A stretch of DNA of 64,000 nt, from positions 1 to 64,000 of the forward strand of contig JAEUWP010000393.1 of the NCBI GenBank assembly GCA_018524725.1. The letters are read 5' to 3'. Below the pieces are notes generated by a model. The model did not search any database. It was given only the letters and a program-made list of their open reading frames with translations, and was not told where the DNA came from. The DNA is from Podaxis mareebaensis (lineage: Eukaryota > Basidiomycota > Agaricomycetes > Agaricales > Agaricaceae). Position 1 is the stretch's first letter. Every line of letters begins with the position of its first letter. A program made the translations under genes and the position numbers. Of the stretch, positions 50,575 through 61,150 are shown piece by piece.

Positions 50575-52528
50575 ATGGCCTCTGTGCATGGCATCCCACT
50601 TCTAAGCGGACCCCCACCTACTGCTGATTCGGGTGATGCGTGTAGGAAGTGCAACAAGGAATTTAATATTCTATTTTCAAGATCGAGGAGGTGTAACCAT
50701 TGCGGTACGTTATTACTGTGTCATCTTCTTCATTTACACTAACGATGTAGCATATAGGATACCTGTATTGTCATTCATGTTCCGACTTTCAGGCTCTTAT
50801 GCCGCGCCCTGGGCCTGATAGAGGTTATGATCCTGTGCACGTTTGCGCAAATTGCATTGAGCTATTGAATAGTACGCTTCGGCCCATCAGTTTGTACGAC
50901 AAGCTAACCGCAAGAATCTAGTGACTGCATCTGGTGCCGGCCAGTTACGGGGAATGTCGCTAAGCAAGCTGAAGTCATACGCTAATGCATATGACATTGA
51001 TATCAGCCGAGCGGTAGAAAAGGGAGACATTGTGGAAGCTATCGTGCGCGCTAGAGTGCGTAATCCCACCTTTCTGCCCGCAGCAACGTGATTGATCGTC
51101 TTATAGGAACCAAATGGCTGCCTCCCCCAGTCGAAAGAAGTAGGTGCAGTCGATGCTGATGACTGTTTATCGCCCCTGACAAATGGCTTAGGATCATTAC
51201 CGCAAACATAAAGTACCCAATCCTTATGCAGGAACTAGACCACGCGGGTTCTTCTCGCGATCGAATCCTACTAACTCTCCCCCTCCTGTGCCTCCCCGCC
51301 CTCAGACACAGCCCGGATCAAATTATCCCCGGCCTGGCACTACCACGGACGATCCACACAATCAGCCACACCCACGTTTCCCTCAGCCTCAAGTTCCACC
51401 GTCTCATACTCACTACCACTATCCGCCACGATTTGGAGCTCAACCGCCACCCCAGCAGCCACCCTATGGTCACTATACTCCTCCATACCAACCGTATAAT
51501 TCCAACTATCACTCTCAACAATACTATAATGTGCCACCATATCATCCATCCTTCCCTCAGGCCCAGGCGCCGCCGCCACCACCTCCACAAGAAACTCGGC
51601 CTCGGCCTCCACCTCGACCCAATACTTCTTACGCACATCGGCCCTCCACACGATCGCACTCACATTCTTCTCCTCCGCCTACGTCTCAACGACAGCGTAC
51701 AACTTCAACACCTTCGCAACCTCCGCCGCCTCCTCCGCCGCCTCCTGCAACACCGCTACCAACCCTCGATCAGTTGTTGGTTATGACTCAGGCATCGGTG
51801 GCGGCACTGCCCATCAGTGTGTTGAAGAACATATTGTTTACAAATCATGTAAACGCATCGATGATATTAGAAAAGAGTGAGCTGGTAAAGAAAGTTATGA
51901 CCTTGATTGAGGACGAGAAGAGAGAACGAGAACGACAGAGGATGGTCGAAGAAGCAGAGAGGCTGGAAGAGGAGGAGCGGCGGAGGGAGAGAGAGGAGGC
52001 GATTAGGAGGGAGCAGGAGGAGAGGCGGAGGAGGGAGGAGGAGGAACGGCTGAAGAAGATGAAAAGGGAACGACAGAGAGCGAGGGTAGAAGACGCACCG
52101 GATAGTGAAGATGATATGATGGACGTTGAGGTTGAGATGACTGATGATGAGGATGAGGATACGAATGATGTCCAGCAGAGTGGACAAGGAAATGAGCCGC
52201 CTGTATCAGGGTCGACATCGACTTCAGGTACACCTCCAAAGATGACACCACAGAAACCTACAATGGTGTCTACTTTGGAGCGCTCCGGGTTGTGCGTGAT
52301 TTGTCAAGATGAAGAGGCGAACATTGCGATCGTTGATTGTGGGTACGTATCTCGCCTTGCTCCTTCCTGTGAATGACCTGGCCGGTTGCTAAAATTGGAT
52401 ATCTGCAAAGGCATTTGGCGATGTGTCGAGCGTGCTCGGAGTTGGTTATGGCGAGTTCGAAAGAGTGTCCGTTGTGTCGTACGAGGATTGTTACTGAGGC
52501 AAGGTTATTGCGAATATTCAAGTCCTAA
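50575..52528 (+). CDS. FYVE-like / SAP-like / RING E3 ubiquitin ligase candidate
   Basis: Seen: ATG 50575. N-terminal zinc finger: DACRKCNKEF...RRCNHCG, then YLYCHSCSDF and VCANCIELL after splicing, a FYVE-like pattern with RRCNHCG instead of the canonical RRHHCR. Next, LRGMSLSKLKSYANAYDIDI, a SAP-like helical motif, then a long Pro/Tyr/His-rich linker (51240-51760). A second SAP-like stretch (ALPISVLKNILFTNHV) follows, then a charged coiled coil (about 51890-52090) and a C-terminal RING: CVICQDEEANIAIVDCGH across an intron to MCRACSELV and CPLCRTRI. The order matches metazoan CARP proteins (RNF34/RFFL). Probably an endosomal or cytoplasmic ubiquitin ligase. About 600 residues. Confidence 0.85.
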
Positions 52529-52811
52529 GATGGATGCTATGTTTTGACTTCTTGGTGCTACGTTCTTATTTTGGTCTCTCTTGTCTTTTGAGTTGTGCTT
52601 CCTTCAGCTTAGCCAGAACTTTCTGGACTAATAATTTGGCGTGATAGGACATATATGGGTTCACGTTTCATTTACTCCAAACTGCAACCCCGAGAAACTG
52701 CGTAATCTAGAGTCAATAACACAATGCCGGTTAGTAGGTGAGTAGGGTGTACTCACAAGTGCTGATGAATTGATGTGAGACCGTGGGAACAGAATGTCTC
52801 AATCATTTGTC

Positions 52812-52892
52812 GGCTTCGTAGTCTAGAGGTACGATACTTGCTTTGGGTATCCAAGCGTGCAAGTGGCCCGGGTTCGAATCCCGGCGAAGCCC
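52812..52892 (+). tRNA. tRNA-Pro (TGG) with short intron
   Basis: Seen: the acceptor arms GGCTTCG (52812-52818) and CGAAGCC (52885-52891) pair. The T arm contains CCGGGTTCGAATCCCGG. The anticodon stem CTTGC/GCAAG encloses TTTGGG followed by about 10 extra bases (TATCCAAGCG), a canonical intron one base 3' to the anticodon TGG. Discriminator C, as in eukaryotic tRNA-Pro. Confidence 0.92.
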
Positions 52893-52908
52893 TTAACGAC
52901 TGGAGTTG

Positions 52909-52916
52909 TTTTTTTT
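52909..52916 (+). terminator. RNA polymerase III terminator of tRNA-Pro
   Basis: Run of eight T residues starting 17 nt after the tRNA. Confidence 0.85.
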
Positions 52917-52919
52917 CTT

Positions 52920-53928
52920 CCGACGCGACGGTGGATATATTACTCCCCATGTTTTCGACTTGTTCAGGTGGAGCTTGCCACTCCTCGACCCATTTTTGAT
53001 ATTGTTGCTCGGGGAGTCGCCCCAAACTGTCATAGGATACTATCGGTTGTCTTCCCCATTGCTAGGAGGCAGTGAGAATATTTACTCACAAGATGAGTGT
53101 ATGGGGATGGATCAGACAAGAAGGCCTAACTGAACAAGGCAGCTTTAGACTTTAGTACAGGCAATTATAGCTGGAGCTTCTTCCGGTTGTAAATGTGGCA
53201 TAGGCTGTTCGGAACAATATTACACGTGTCGCTAGAAGAAAGATCAGTTGACCTCGTTAATTCAGTTACCTGTCAGGTTATGGCATGGCAAGCTGTTGAG
53301 GGTCGGTGGACTGATGATTCAAGGTGGGTCAGGACTTGTCAGGGGGGGCAATGATGATGAGTATGATAAGTTGGAGATGAGCTACAGTAAATTTAAGAAA
53401 TAGAGGGTGGTGGCAGCCGGCCAAATATTGGGACGGGAAAAAACTCGGAACGTAAAGTCTTTAGATGGACTCTTTGACCCGTTGGCTGGGCATTGATTCG
53501 ATATGTCTTGGACTGTGCACGAATGCCGTGAGGATTGGACAGGTGATCAACATAAGCATGGAAGAAAACTCTTTGTGGTTGATTGATTGAAGGGAACCGA
53601 GGGCGAGGCCAGCAGGGTCGAGCTATCTCGGAACGCGGGATTTCCAGAATTCAGGGTTCTGGCATTAAGCCGAAAAAGTTGGAAGAAATTTTATTGGTGA
53701 GTACAACATTCGGGGAACGTGTGCATGTTTTTTGGCAGAAAGCACTGGTGTTTGATTGATGGAAAGAGAAAGCTGTGAGGGCATCGACGGATGACCGGAG
53801 GATGGAGCAATGGGATCGGGGAGGATTGAATAGTGGGTGATCGGGACAGATGATCCAAATGGGGAAAGGATGGATAATGGAAATGAACCTGACGTCAAGG
53901 CTCTTTTTCATAAAACAGTACCACAACA
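52920..53928. other. Intergenic, no gene seen
   Basis: About 1 kb before the CSC1 gene. Antisense frames at 53651-53929 have no features. Likely 3' flank of the tRNA and promoter of CSC1. Confidence 0.45.
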
Positions 53929-56900
53929 ATGCCCTCTCCAGCCCGCTCCCCTCTTACGTTCTTCCACCATGTCGTACGCTCTTCCCTAGTATCCTTTGCG
54001 AGCTTGGCTGAATGTGCTTTCCAGGTCGGAACCGTCAAGCCTACGGGAGGAGGCGACTTCCGCCTCTGCGAAGTCGTTCGTTACTGCACTCGTATTCAAC
54101 GCCATCGTCTTTGGAGCAGAACTTGGCGTCTTCACGCTTCTCCGACCTTATTTCAAGTCGATATATGAGCCACGCACTTACGCTCCCGCGCCCTCGTTCG
54201 TTTCTATTTTCCTTCTACGACAAGCTTTGACTAACATCTTGGCAGAAAACGCGCACAACCGCTTTCTAGCAGTATATTCCTATGGCCGCTAGCGGTTTGG
54301 CGCGCCGACTATCGTCGCATCAAGCACGCCAACGGCATGGATGCATACTTCTTCGTGCGCTTCCTCCGTATGATGGTCAAAATCCTTTTGCCCATCTGGT
54401 TCATCTCATGGGCTGTTCTGATCCCCGTTACGACTGTTAACACCTCCGTTCCTTGCAAAGACAATCTCGATAAACTGACCTACGGTAATATCGGACCGAA
54501 CCAGCAGGCGCGATATGCTGCTCATTTGATTTTGGCCTGGTTCTTCACGTGTGAGTCTGGTTCTACTTTTATGACAACACATCTATTGTGGATAGAATTA
54601 ACACTGGGGCTAGTTTGGATATTCTACAACATCCAGAATGAGATGCGCCATTTTATTATTACGCGCCAACAACATCTCATTGAGCCGAACCACGCCAAGT
54701 CGTTGCAGGCCAATACGATCCTTATTACGGGTGTTCCCGTCAGGTATCTCAATCAGCGCTCGTTACTCAAGCTCTTTGAAGACCTCCCGGGAGGTGTCAA
54801 GAAGATTTGGATCAACCGCAACCTTAAAGAGCTACCGGACCTCTATGACCGTCGCCTCGCTGCTTGCAAAAAGCTCGAGTCCGCGGAGACTGCCCTCTTA
54901 CGTACTGCAGCAAAGTTGCGTTCGAAGGAGCAGAGCAAGAAAGGGGGGAAAGCAGCAGCAGAAGAGGAAGCAAAGGCGAAGAAGAACGCGGATCCCGAGG
55001 CTGCACCTATCGACCTTGAAACCGCAACTTCCATCGTTCCTCGTGACCAGAGGCCCACGCACCGTCTTGGTTTCCTACCTTTCACTGGAAAGAAGGTTGA
55101 TACTATTGAGTGGGCCAGGGAGGAGATCAAGGAATGTAACAAGCTTTTGGAAGAAGCCCGAACTGTTATTCGAGATGAAGATGTGGCTTCAGGCGAGCAG
55201 GAAGATCAGGTTGCCAACCAAGGCCGCAGAAGCGAGGAGTCTAACAAAAAGAGTGGGTTTATGATTTCGTACAAGTTGTCTCGCTGTTTTTATACCTGTC
55301 TAGGCTTCAAACCCATTGATGTCGTGAAAGAGACTACTGGCGCTCTGAAGAATACCACCGCCGCAATCAAAGGAGAAGTCACTGGTCGAATCTCCGGTTA
55401 CGGAGACTCGAAATATCCACCTTTGAACAGCGCCTTCGTTACATTCAATAAACAAATCGGCGCACATCTCGCTACACAAGTGTTGGCCCATCACGAACCT
55501 TACCGTATGAGTGCGTGCTTTCGATCTTCTTCGGCTGTAACACAGTCTAAACCTTTGGAGTAGCCGGCAAGCATAATGAAGTTAGCCCTCGGGATGTCAT
55601 ATGGGCCAACCTGAACATGAACCCATATGAACAGAAAGTAAGACTGATCAAGACCGTAGCAACACCGCGCTAAACTGTCTGTTGTAGGTTCGGATGGCGA
55701 TTAGTTACGCCGCTACAGCCGGCCTGATTATCTTTTGGTCATTCCCTGGTGAGCTTCTGCATTGTGAAGGCAGGCCTCGTCTTGTTCACCCCCTTCCCTA
55801 GTCGCCTTCGTTGGTGCTGTCTCCAATGTTCCGAGTCTGTGTCGGCAATACACATGGCTTTCCTGGATATGCGATTTACCTGATCCTGTGATTGGCATTA
55901 TCTCCGTACGTCCCCTCCCGTTTCTCTAATGAATGACGACTAAAAGACTTCTACAGGGTATTCTTCCACCGGTAATGCTCGCTATTCTTATGGCCCTCCT
56001 TCCGATCGTCTTGAGGCTGCTCGCACGATTCGAGGGAATCCCTAAATACACAGGTCTCGAGCTTTCCCTGATGACAAGATATTTTAGTTTCCTAGTCGTT
56101 GTAAGTCATTTATTCCGTCCAAGTAACGACGATGCTTGACACATCCGCCCATAGCACTCGTTCCTTATTGTCACCATCAGTTCCGGTATCATCGCCGCTC
56201 TCCAAGACCTCACCACAAACCCGACGTCAGTGCCCAACATTCTTGCCACTCAACTCCCCAAAGCATCCACTTTCTTCTTGACCTACGTCATTTTGCAAGG
56301 TCTCTCTGGTACCGCGAGTGGATTCTTGCGAATTGTATCATTGATCATCTACTACGTCAAGTTGTTCATCTTGGGAAGCACCCCAAGATCGGTGTACACT
56401 ATCAAATACGTTTTGGGGCATGTTGCGTGGGGCACAGTGTTCCCCAGCATCACCCTCCTCTCTGTCATCAGTAAGTTGTTTATTCGTTACCTCACTAATC
56501 TTCCCATGCTTACTCTCCATTTCCAGCTCTCGCCTACTCAACCATCTCTCCGGTCATCAATGGTTTGGCATGTGCCACTTTCTTCGCCTTCTACCAGCTC
56601 TACAAATATATGTTTTTGTGGGTGTACGAACAAAGCCCTGCTAGCGACACTGGAGGATTGTTTTTCCCCAAGGCTATCCAGCACGTCTTTGTCGGTCTAT
56701 ACATCGAGCAGGTGAGTTCAAGTTGAGACTTGAAAGGAAAGAATCAAACCTAACAGCGGGGCTAGATTTGTTTGTGTGCCCTTTTCTTCCTCGCTCGAGA
56801 CGGGAACAACAACGCGTCTGCTGTTCCTCAGGGTGCTCTCATGATAGTCCTCATCGTCATCACAGCAGGCTTCCATGTCGTTATCAACAACTCGTATGGC

Positions 56901-57362
56901 CCGCTCTTGTACGCGCTTCCGTTGAGTTTGAAGGATAAAACATATTCCCCTGTCGAAGGCGTCTCTGAGCACCAACATGGAACGAAAGGCAGTACATCTG
57001 GGAGCAGTACCAACGACGTTACCAAGAAAGACCGCGACGCCGACGCCGACGTCGATTATGCCGATGTCGATTACAGGACCTCCGACAAGGCCAAGCAGCC
57101 AGAAAAGAGTGCCCCCGTGCAAGATGCAGCTGCAAGGCAGAAGCTCGAGGAAGACGAATTTGGATTTGCACATCCTGCGATCTCGCGACCGCAAAGAATC
57201 ATATGGATACCCAAGGACACGCTGGGATTGTGGGAGGAGGAGGTGAGGGGATGTGAAGAGATGGGCGTTAGTGCGAGTACAGACGGTGCGGTTATGAATG
57301 AGAAGGGTAAGGTGGACGTGCCGAGGGCAGATGAGGTGCCTGAGGTAATTGTGGCTAACTGA
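53929..57362 (+). CDS. CSC1/OSCA-type stress-gated cation channel
   Basis: Seen: the N-terminal exons include SASAKSFVTALVFNAIVFGAELGVFTLLRPYFKSIYEPRTY, given here as consecutive parts of one helix and loop, then MDAYFFVRFLRMMVKILLPIWF. The cytosolic domain carries NTILITGVPVRYLNQ and the RRM-like linker with a Lys/Ala-rich coiled part, then LGFKPIDVVKETTG. The seven-helix block spans 55680-56900. The C-terminal tail has EDEFGFAHPAISRPQRIIWIPKD, matching the fungal phosphate-metabolism (PHM7) extension. About 12 introns. The exact first exon is uncertain: ATG 53929 opens a frame that needs splicing before SASAKS. Known: yeast Csc1 and plant OSCA are osmosensitive, Ca-permeable plasma membrane channels. 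Confidence 0.9.
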
Positions 57363-58802
57363 TCGCGTGTTGGATGAGCCAGTGTTGGACGATATACTTG
57401 TATATCCACGTCGTGCTGCCTCGAGAACTGTTATCTCCTCCCCACTTTCAGCTTCTTGTACTTTATACCGATTTCTCCGCCATTGGCAGTGGTCATTTAT
57501 ACTCTTTCTCGTTACAGCTTCACGCCGATTCACGATTTCTGATGTCCATGGATATGTCCAGATGTAGTCGACGCACATAATACCTTTACTTTGCTTTCTA
57601 CTCTTGTACTTATGATATCAATATATTGTGAACGGATTGCAATTCAATTTGGGCATTCAGTGCTTGGCGAAGTCCGGGGATGGGAACTTGAGAACTTGAA
57701 ATATGGATGCTGTTACCCATGATGTCGGCTGTTTATTCTTCTGGTTTCAAGGGGTCGCTGGCCAACTTGTATGGCAGATAAAGATAAAGCTGGCATGGTA
57801 GGTTAAAATAATTCCGCCCTTTTCGCCGCCCTTGTCTCTACTTGCCCAGTTTCTCGGGAAGCTTCTGTGAGGGAGTATCAGTGCAGCAGCTCGTGCCGGC
57901 TCTTGGGAGTATGGTGAGAACTTACCAACGCAGCTCACCAACTGAGAAGGCTATCCCCCGTAAATCCCTACTGTGATGTCGAGAGAGGACAAAGAGGATT
58001 AATGATTCCCGACCTCCCATTCTTGGATTGTGCCTGATGTTATATCAACGAACCATTCAAAGACTTGAGTTTTCAGATCGTGGGAGGTCCGTATTCAGGT
58101 TTCTATTCCTAGGATTGGATGGATCGGCGCATGGGCCACTCAATTTCATTGTGATATCTCAGTCCGTTAAACTATTCGGAACGGCCGATTTACCGAGTTC
58201 TGACTCGCTCGTCTACCTGGAAGAGGGAATTTAACGAGTCATATACTCGAACTCACAGCATCCTCTCCACACCCTGCATGCGAGTCTGGGAAACGGCGAA
58301 ATCTCAATCATGAACGTTGAACAATGCCCGGATACCTTATGTCAATATACCCGGGATGGGCGAGATCATGCTAAACACCCATGCTCTGAGAGATTCATTG
58401 ACATAATTGTCCCTCTTCGTGCCCTAGAAGTGCGAGCATGATGGCCTTGTGAATCTTCTCCGTAATGTTACGAGCAAAGCCTTCATGCGTTCATGTGTGT
58501 ATCACTCAGAGCGTACGTTGGCTTGCCTCCGACAGGAGGTTGCTGGGGGTAAATCTTGGGCTTATAAGTAGTGATTTTGGGCGCACTATAGCTAACCCTG
58601 TATGTTGATGTGGAGGTCCGCAGCATTTTAGGGGTATTTCCAGTGCCTATCTCATAGAGAAATATGTCTCACATCGGCTCTCCAACATGCGAGTTGCGTA
58701 CTATTACACAACAGCGCCAGTGGTTCAATTTCGATCTTAAACATAAGAGGGTCCTGTGGCAGTCTGACCGTCATCTCGTCTTCCCGATCTACGGCCATTG
58801 TC
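57363..58802. other. Intergenic, no gene seen
   Basis: About 1.4 kb between CSC1 and the tiny gene P. Short frames only. No repeats or transposon ends recognised. Confidence 0.45.
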
Positions 58803-59220
58803 ATGTCACTCATTGATACATTCAGCAGCCCTCGAGGGAAAGCAATGGTGAGCACGAGGCCTCTTGACCTGCTGAGAAAACCGAGGTTGGTGACTATTGT
58901 CGAATAGTTGGGTATCCTTGGAGGTGCGACAATTTTGATGGGAGCCGCCAATTGGGCAGAGGCGCGATATGTTAAGAAGACGGAGGGGAATGTTCGGGTG
59001 CATGGTATGTCTCTTCATCTGAAAGCTAGTGCAGGGTTGACGACTGACCGCACTGTTTTATGTGTTGCTTCGCTATTTGTTTTCAATCCTTCCAGAACAT
59101 GAACATGAAAGGGGACACACCTATGTCTCGCCTAAGGCAGACAATATGATTGTACATCCCCGCCACGCAACAGACGCGAGAACGAGCAGGGCACAACCGA
59201 GTGCGGCCAAATTTGTCTAG
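58803..59220 (+). CDS. Gene P: tiny single-pass membrane protein, three exons
   Basis: Seen: exon 1 58803-58847 (MSLIDTFSSPRGKAM), exon 2 58908-59004 (LGILGGATILMGAANWAEARYVKKTEGNVRVH), exon 3 59096-59220, with introns of 60 and 91 nt and all phases consistent. The product has 88 residues with one membrane helix followed by a His/Glu-rich and basic tail ending SAAKFV. The antisense frame at 58652-59018 is judged a shadow. Gene Q downstream has the same exon 1 length and intron position, which supports both as real. Size and layout (short N-terminus, one helix, charged tail) would suit a mitochondrial inner membrane protein. This is inference only. Confidence 0.6.
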
Positions 59221-59522
59221 AACCCCAAAGGGTTCTCCTATGTCTCGCTTCCTTATGCTACGATTCTGTATAGATTTACACTATCTCTCGCAATAAAATT
59301 CTTAGGTGTTTCAATTGACAGAAGACAGGCCAGTCTGGGCGCTTCACTGTGCTTTCCGGATATTGCTCCAACGCCGGCGGATTAAACGGACTTCACTAGC
59401 GCTCAGGTGGAGAGGAGAGGATGACCTTGGCTATGACGTCATGCCCCAGTCTCGTCCAGTTATAACCTTTCGAAATTCGTCAATAATCAAGGAATTATCC
59501 TGATTGCACACTAATCTTCATC

Positions 59523-59739
59523 ATGTCTATACCTGAGACGCATTTTGGAAGGCGCGGAACGACCATGGTAAGCCCTCTTGCTTTGGCAAGCTATTATCAC
59601 AGCTCAGTGTATTTGACCTGTGCAGGCTGTGATGTGCGTTGCAGCCATCGGTGGTGCGCTTGCAATGATGTATGGGATGGGAAGAGATACAAAAGCAAAA
59701 GAAGGACAGGCTTCGGCGTATAGTGTGTCGCTCACCTGA
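59523..59739 (+). CDS. Gene Q: tiny single-pass membrane protein, two exons
   Basis: Seen: exon 1 59523-59567 (MSIPETHFGRRGTTM), 58-nt intron, exon 2 59626-59739 with a glycine/alanine-rich helix (AVMCVAAIGGALAMMYGMG) and a short basic tail (RDTKAKEGQASAYS) ending at TGA 59739, 52 residues. Exon 1 is 45 nt, with a phase-0 donor right after an ATG codon, exactly as in gene P. A further 3' exon is possible because an open frame continues to 59893 in another phase. Function unknown. Confidence 0.5.
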
Positions 59740-60083
59740 AACTAGTTGGATCGAGCCGCTGAAAACGAGCTCCACAGAGGATAACAAAGGCGCATCTGGA
59801 GGCTCGGATGTAAGCATGACGTCTTCAGATGTTGCCGCTGCAGTATCTGTGCCCAAGCCGGGAAAGGATAGGTTAACGACTTCAGGGAAGTGAGACGTCG
59901 AGGCACTAGACAGGACCCCGTTCTTTCGCGGGCAGAAGTCATTCACAGTGGATTTTGTATCACGGGGACAACGAGAACCAACAAATGCGATTAAATAAAC
60001 GATGCATGAAAGTCCAAAGGCGGAAAGTATAAATATTAAACGCCGTGTGCGGGGGATCCGTAATTGAGGCGCAGGAAAGGAGT

Positions 60084-61016
60084 CTACACTAGGATAACGG
60101 CGAGCAGCAAGGCCAGCAAAACGATAATGAGGAAGATGATGCAGTACCCGCTGCCCTTGTCCTCTGAATCTCTAAGGAATTTGCGCATGCGACGCATTGC
60201 ATCTCCAAGCTTGTTGTCGGTCCGATCTACATTGCGCTCAAGGTCATCCAGGAGTCTGGGAAACAAGCCTCAGGTCGGTCTCAAGATAAGCAAAGACAGG
60301 GGTGCACGCACTCATTATGTTCTCCAATCTCTTGACCCATGAGGCTTGCCTGTTGCGCGAGGGTATTGAGGGTGCCTGATATCGATTCCATAGTCTCGTC
60401 TTGTTGACGGATCATCATTTGCTGCTCCTCCCTTGCCCATGCGGACTGGTCATCTTCTGGCGTGGCACTATGTGGCGAGGGTGGGTATGTTGGTGTAGAG
60501 CCAGTGGGTGGTTGTGTTCGACGCCGGGACGCTGTGGCGGAAAGCTCTGCTCTCATGTTCTGGACTTGCAGATGGGAGTGTCAGTACGTGCAAGGCGAGG
60601 AAAGTGTGGATGACGGACTTCAATCTCTTTGCGCACATGGCCGACGTATTTCCTCCGTTTTGAGACCTCTGCATCATCGAGACCGAACATACGTGCGTCT
60701 GTTGATTCAACAATTCTGAAGGGGATGAGTTAATCAGAACAAATTACTAGAAGAAAGAAACGTACTTGACGCTTTCCTCGAGGTCTTCTAAATCGGCTTC
60801 CAGTGTTGTGAGCGTAGCTATTAACTTTTGAATTCACTTCAGAGGTGAAAAGTGGAACGTCGGAGAATGACGTACCTCATTGCGCGCATATGTCAACTCT
60901 TCACTGTCGTCTTGTGCCATATTTCGTATTCGGCTATACGACGACAGAAGCTGGCCCGCATTCTGTAATGATGTTTCGATTTCTTGTTGTACTGCATGGT
61001 ATGGGTCAGTGGACAT
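60084..61016 (-). CDS. TLG1: Syntaxin-6/Tlg1-type t-SNARE
   Basis: Seen: ATG 61016 gives MSTDPYHAVQQEIETSLQ and the N-terminal syntaxin-6 helices (LLSSYSRIRNM, TTLEADLEDLEESV, STDARMFGL...VRKEIE). A linker with Pro/Ser follows. The SNARE motif starts IRQQDETMESISGTLNTLA, has the central glutamine in SLMGQEIGEHNE, and continues MLDDLERNVDRTDNKLGDAMRRM. The C-terminal anchor is CIIFLIIVLLALLLAVILV, ending at 60084. About six exons, roughly 250 residues. Known: this SNARE mediates fusion in endosome-to-TGN traffic. It is divergent from the mucin-like gene and convergent with gene Q. Confidence 0.93.
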
Positions 61017-61150
61017 AGCGGAGATGATGTATTGTTAATGTGGATGTGTGGAAGCGAGGGCATCGGGTTGTTTGTTCGTGCTTGCACCCCAAGCCGATAA
61101 CTTCTGAAAAACATCCCCGTCCGCGGCAGTCAGCCCTCTGTGGTATCGAG

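Noticed and set aside
54638..55264. 208-codon frame inside the CSC1 gene
   Set aside because: Alternative frame of a well-supported exon. Arg/Ser-rich shadow.
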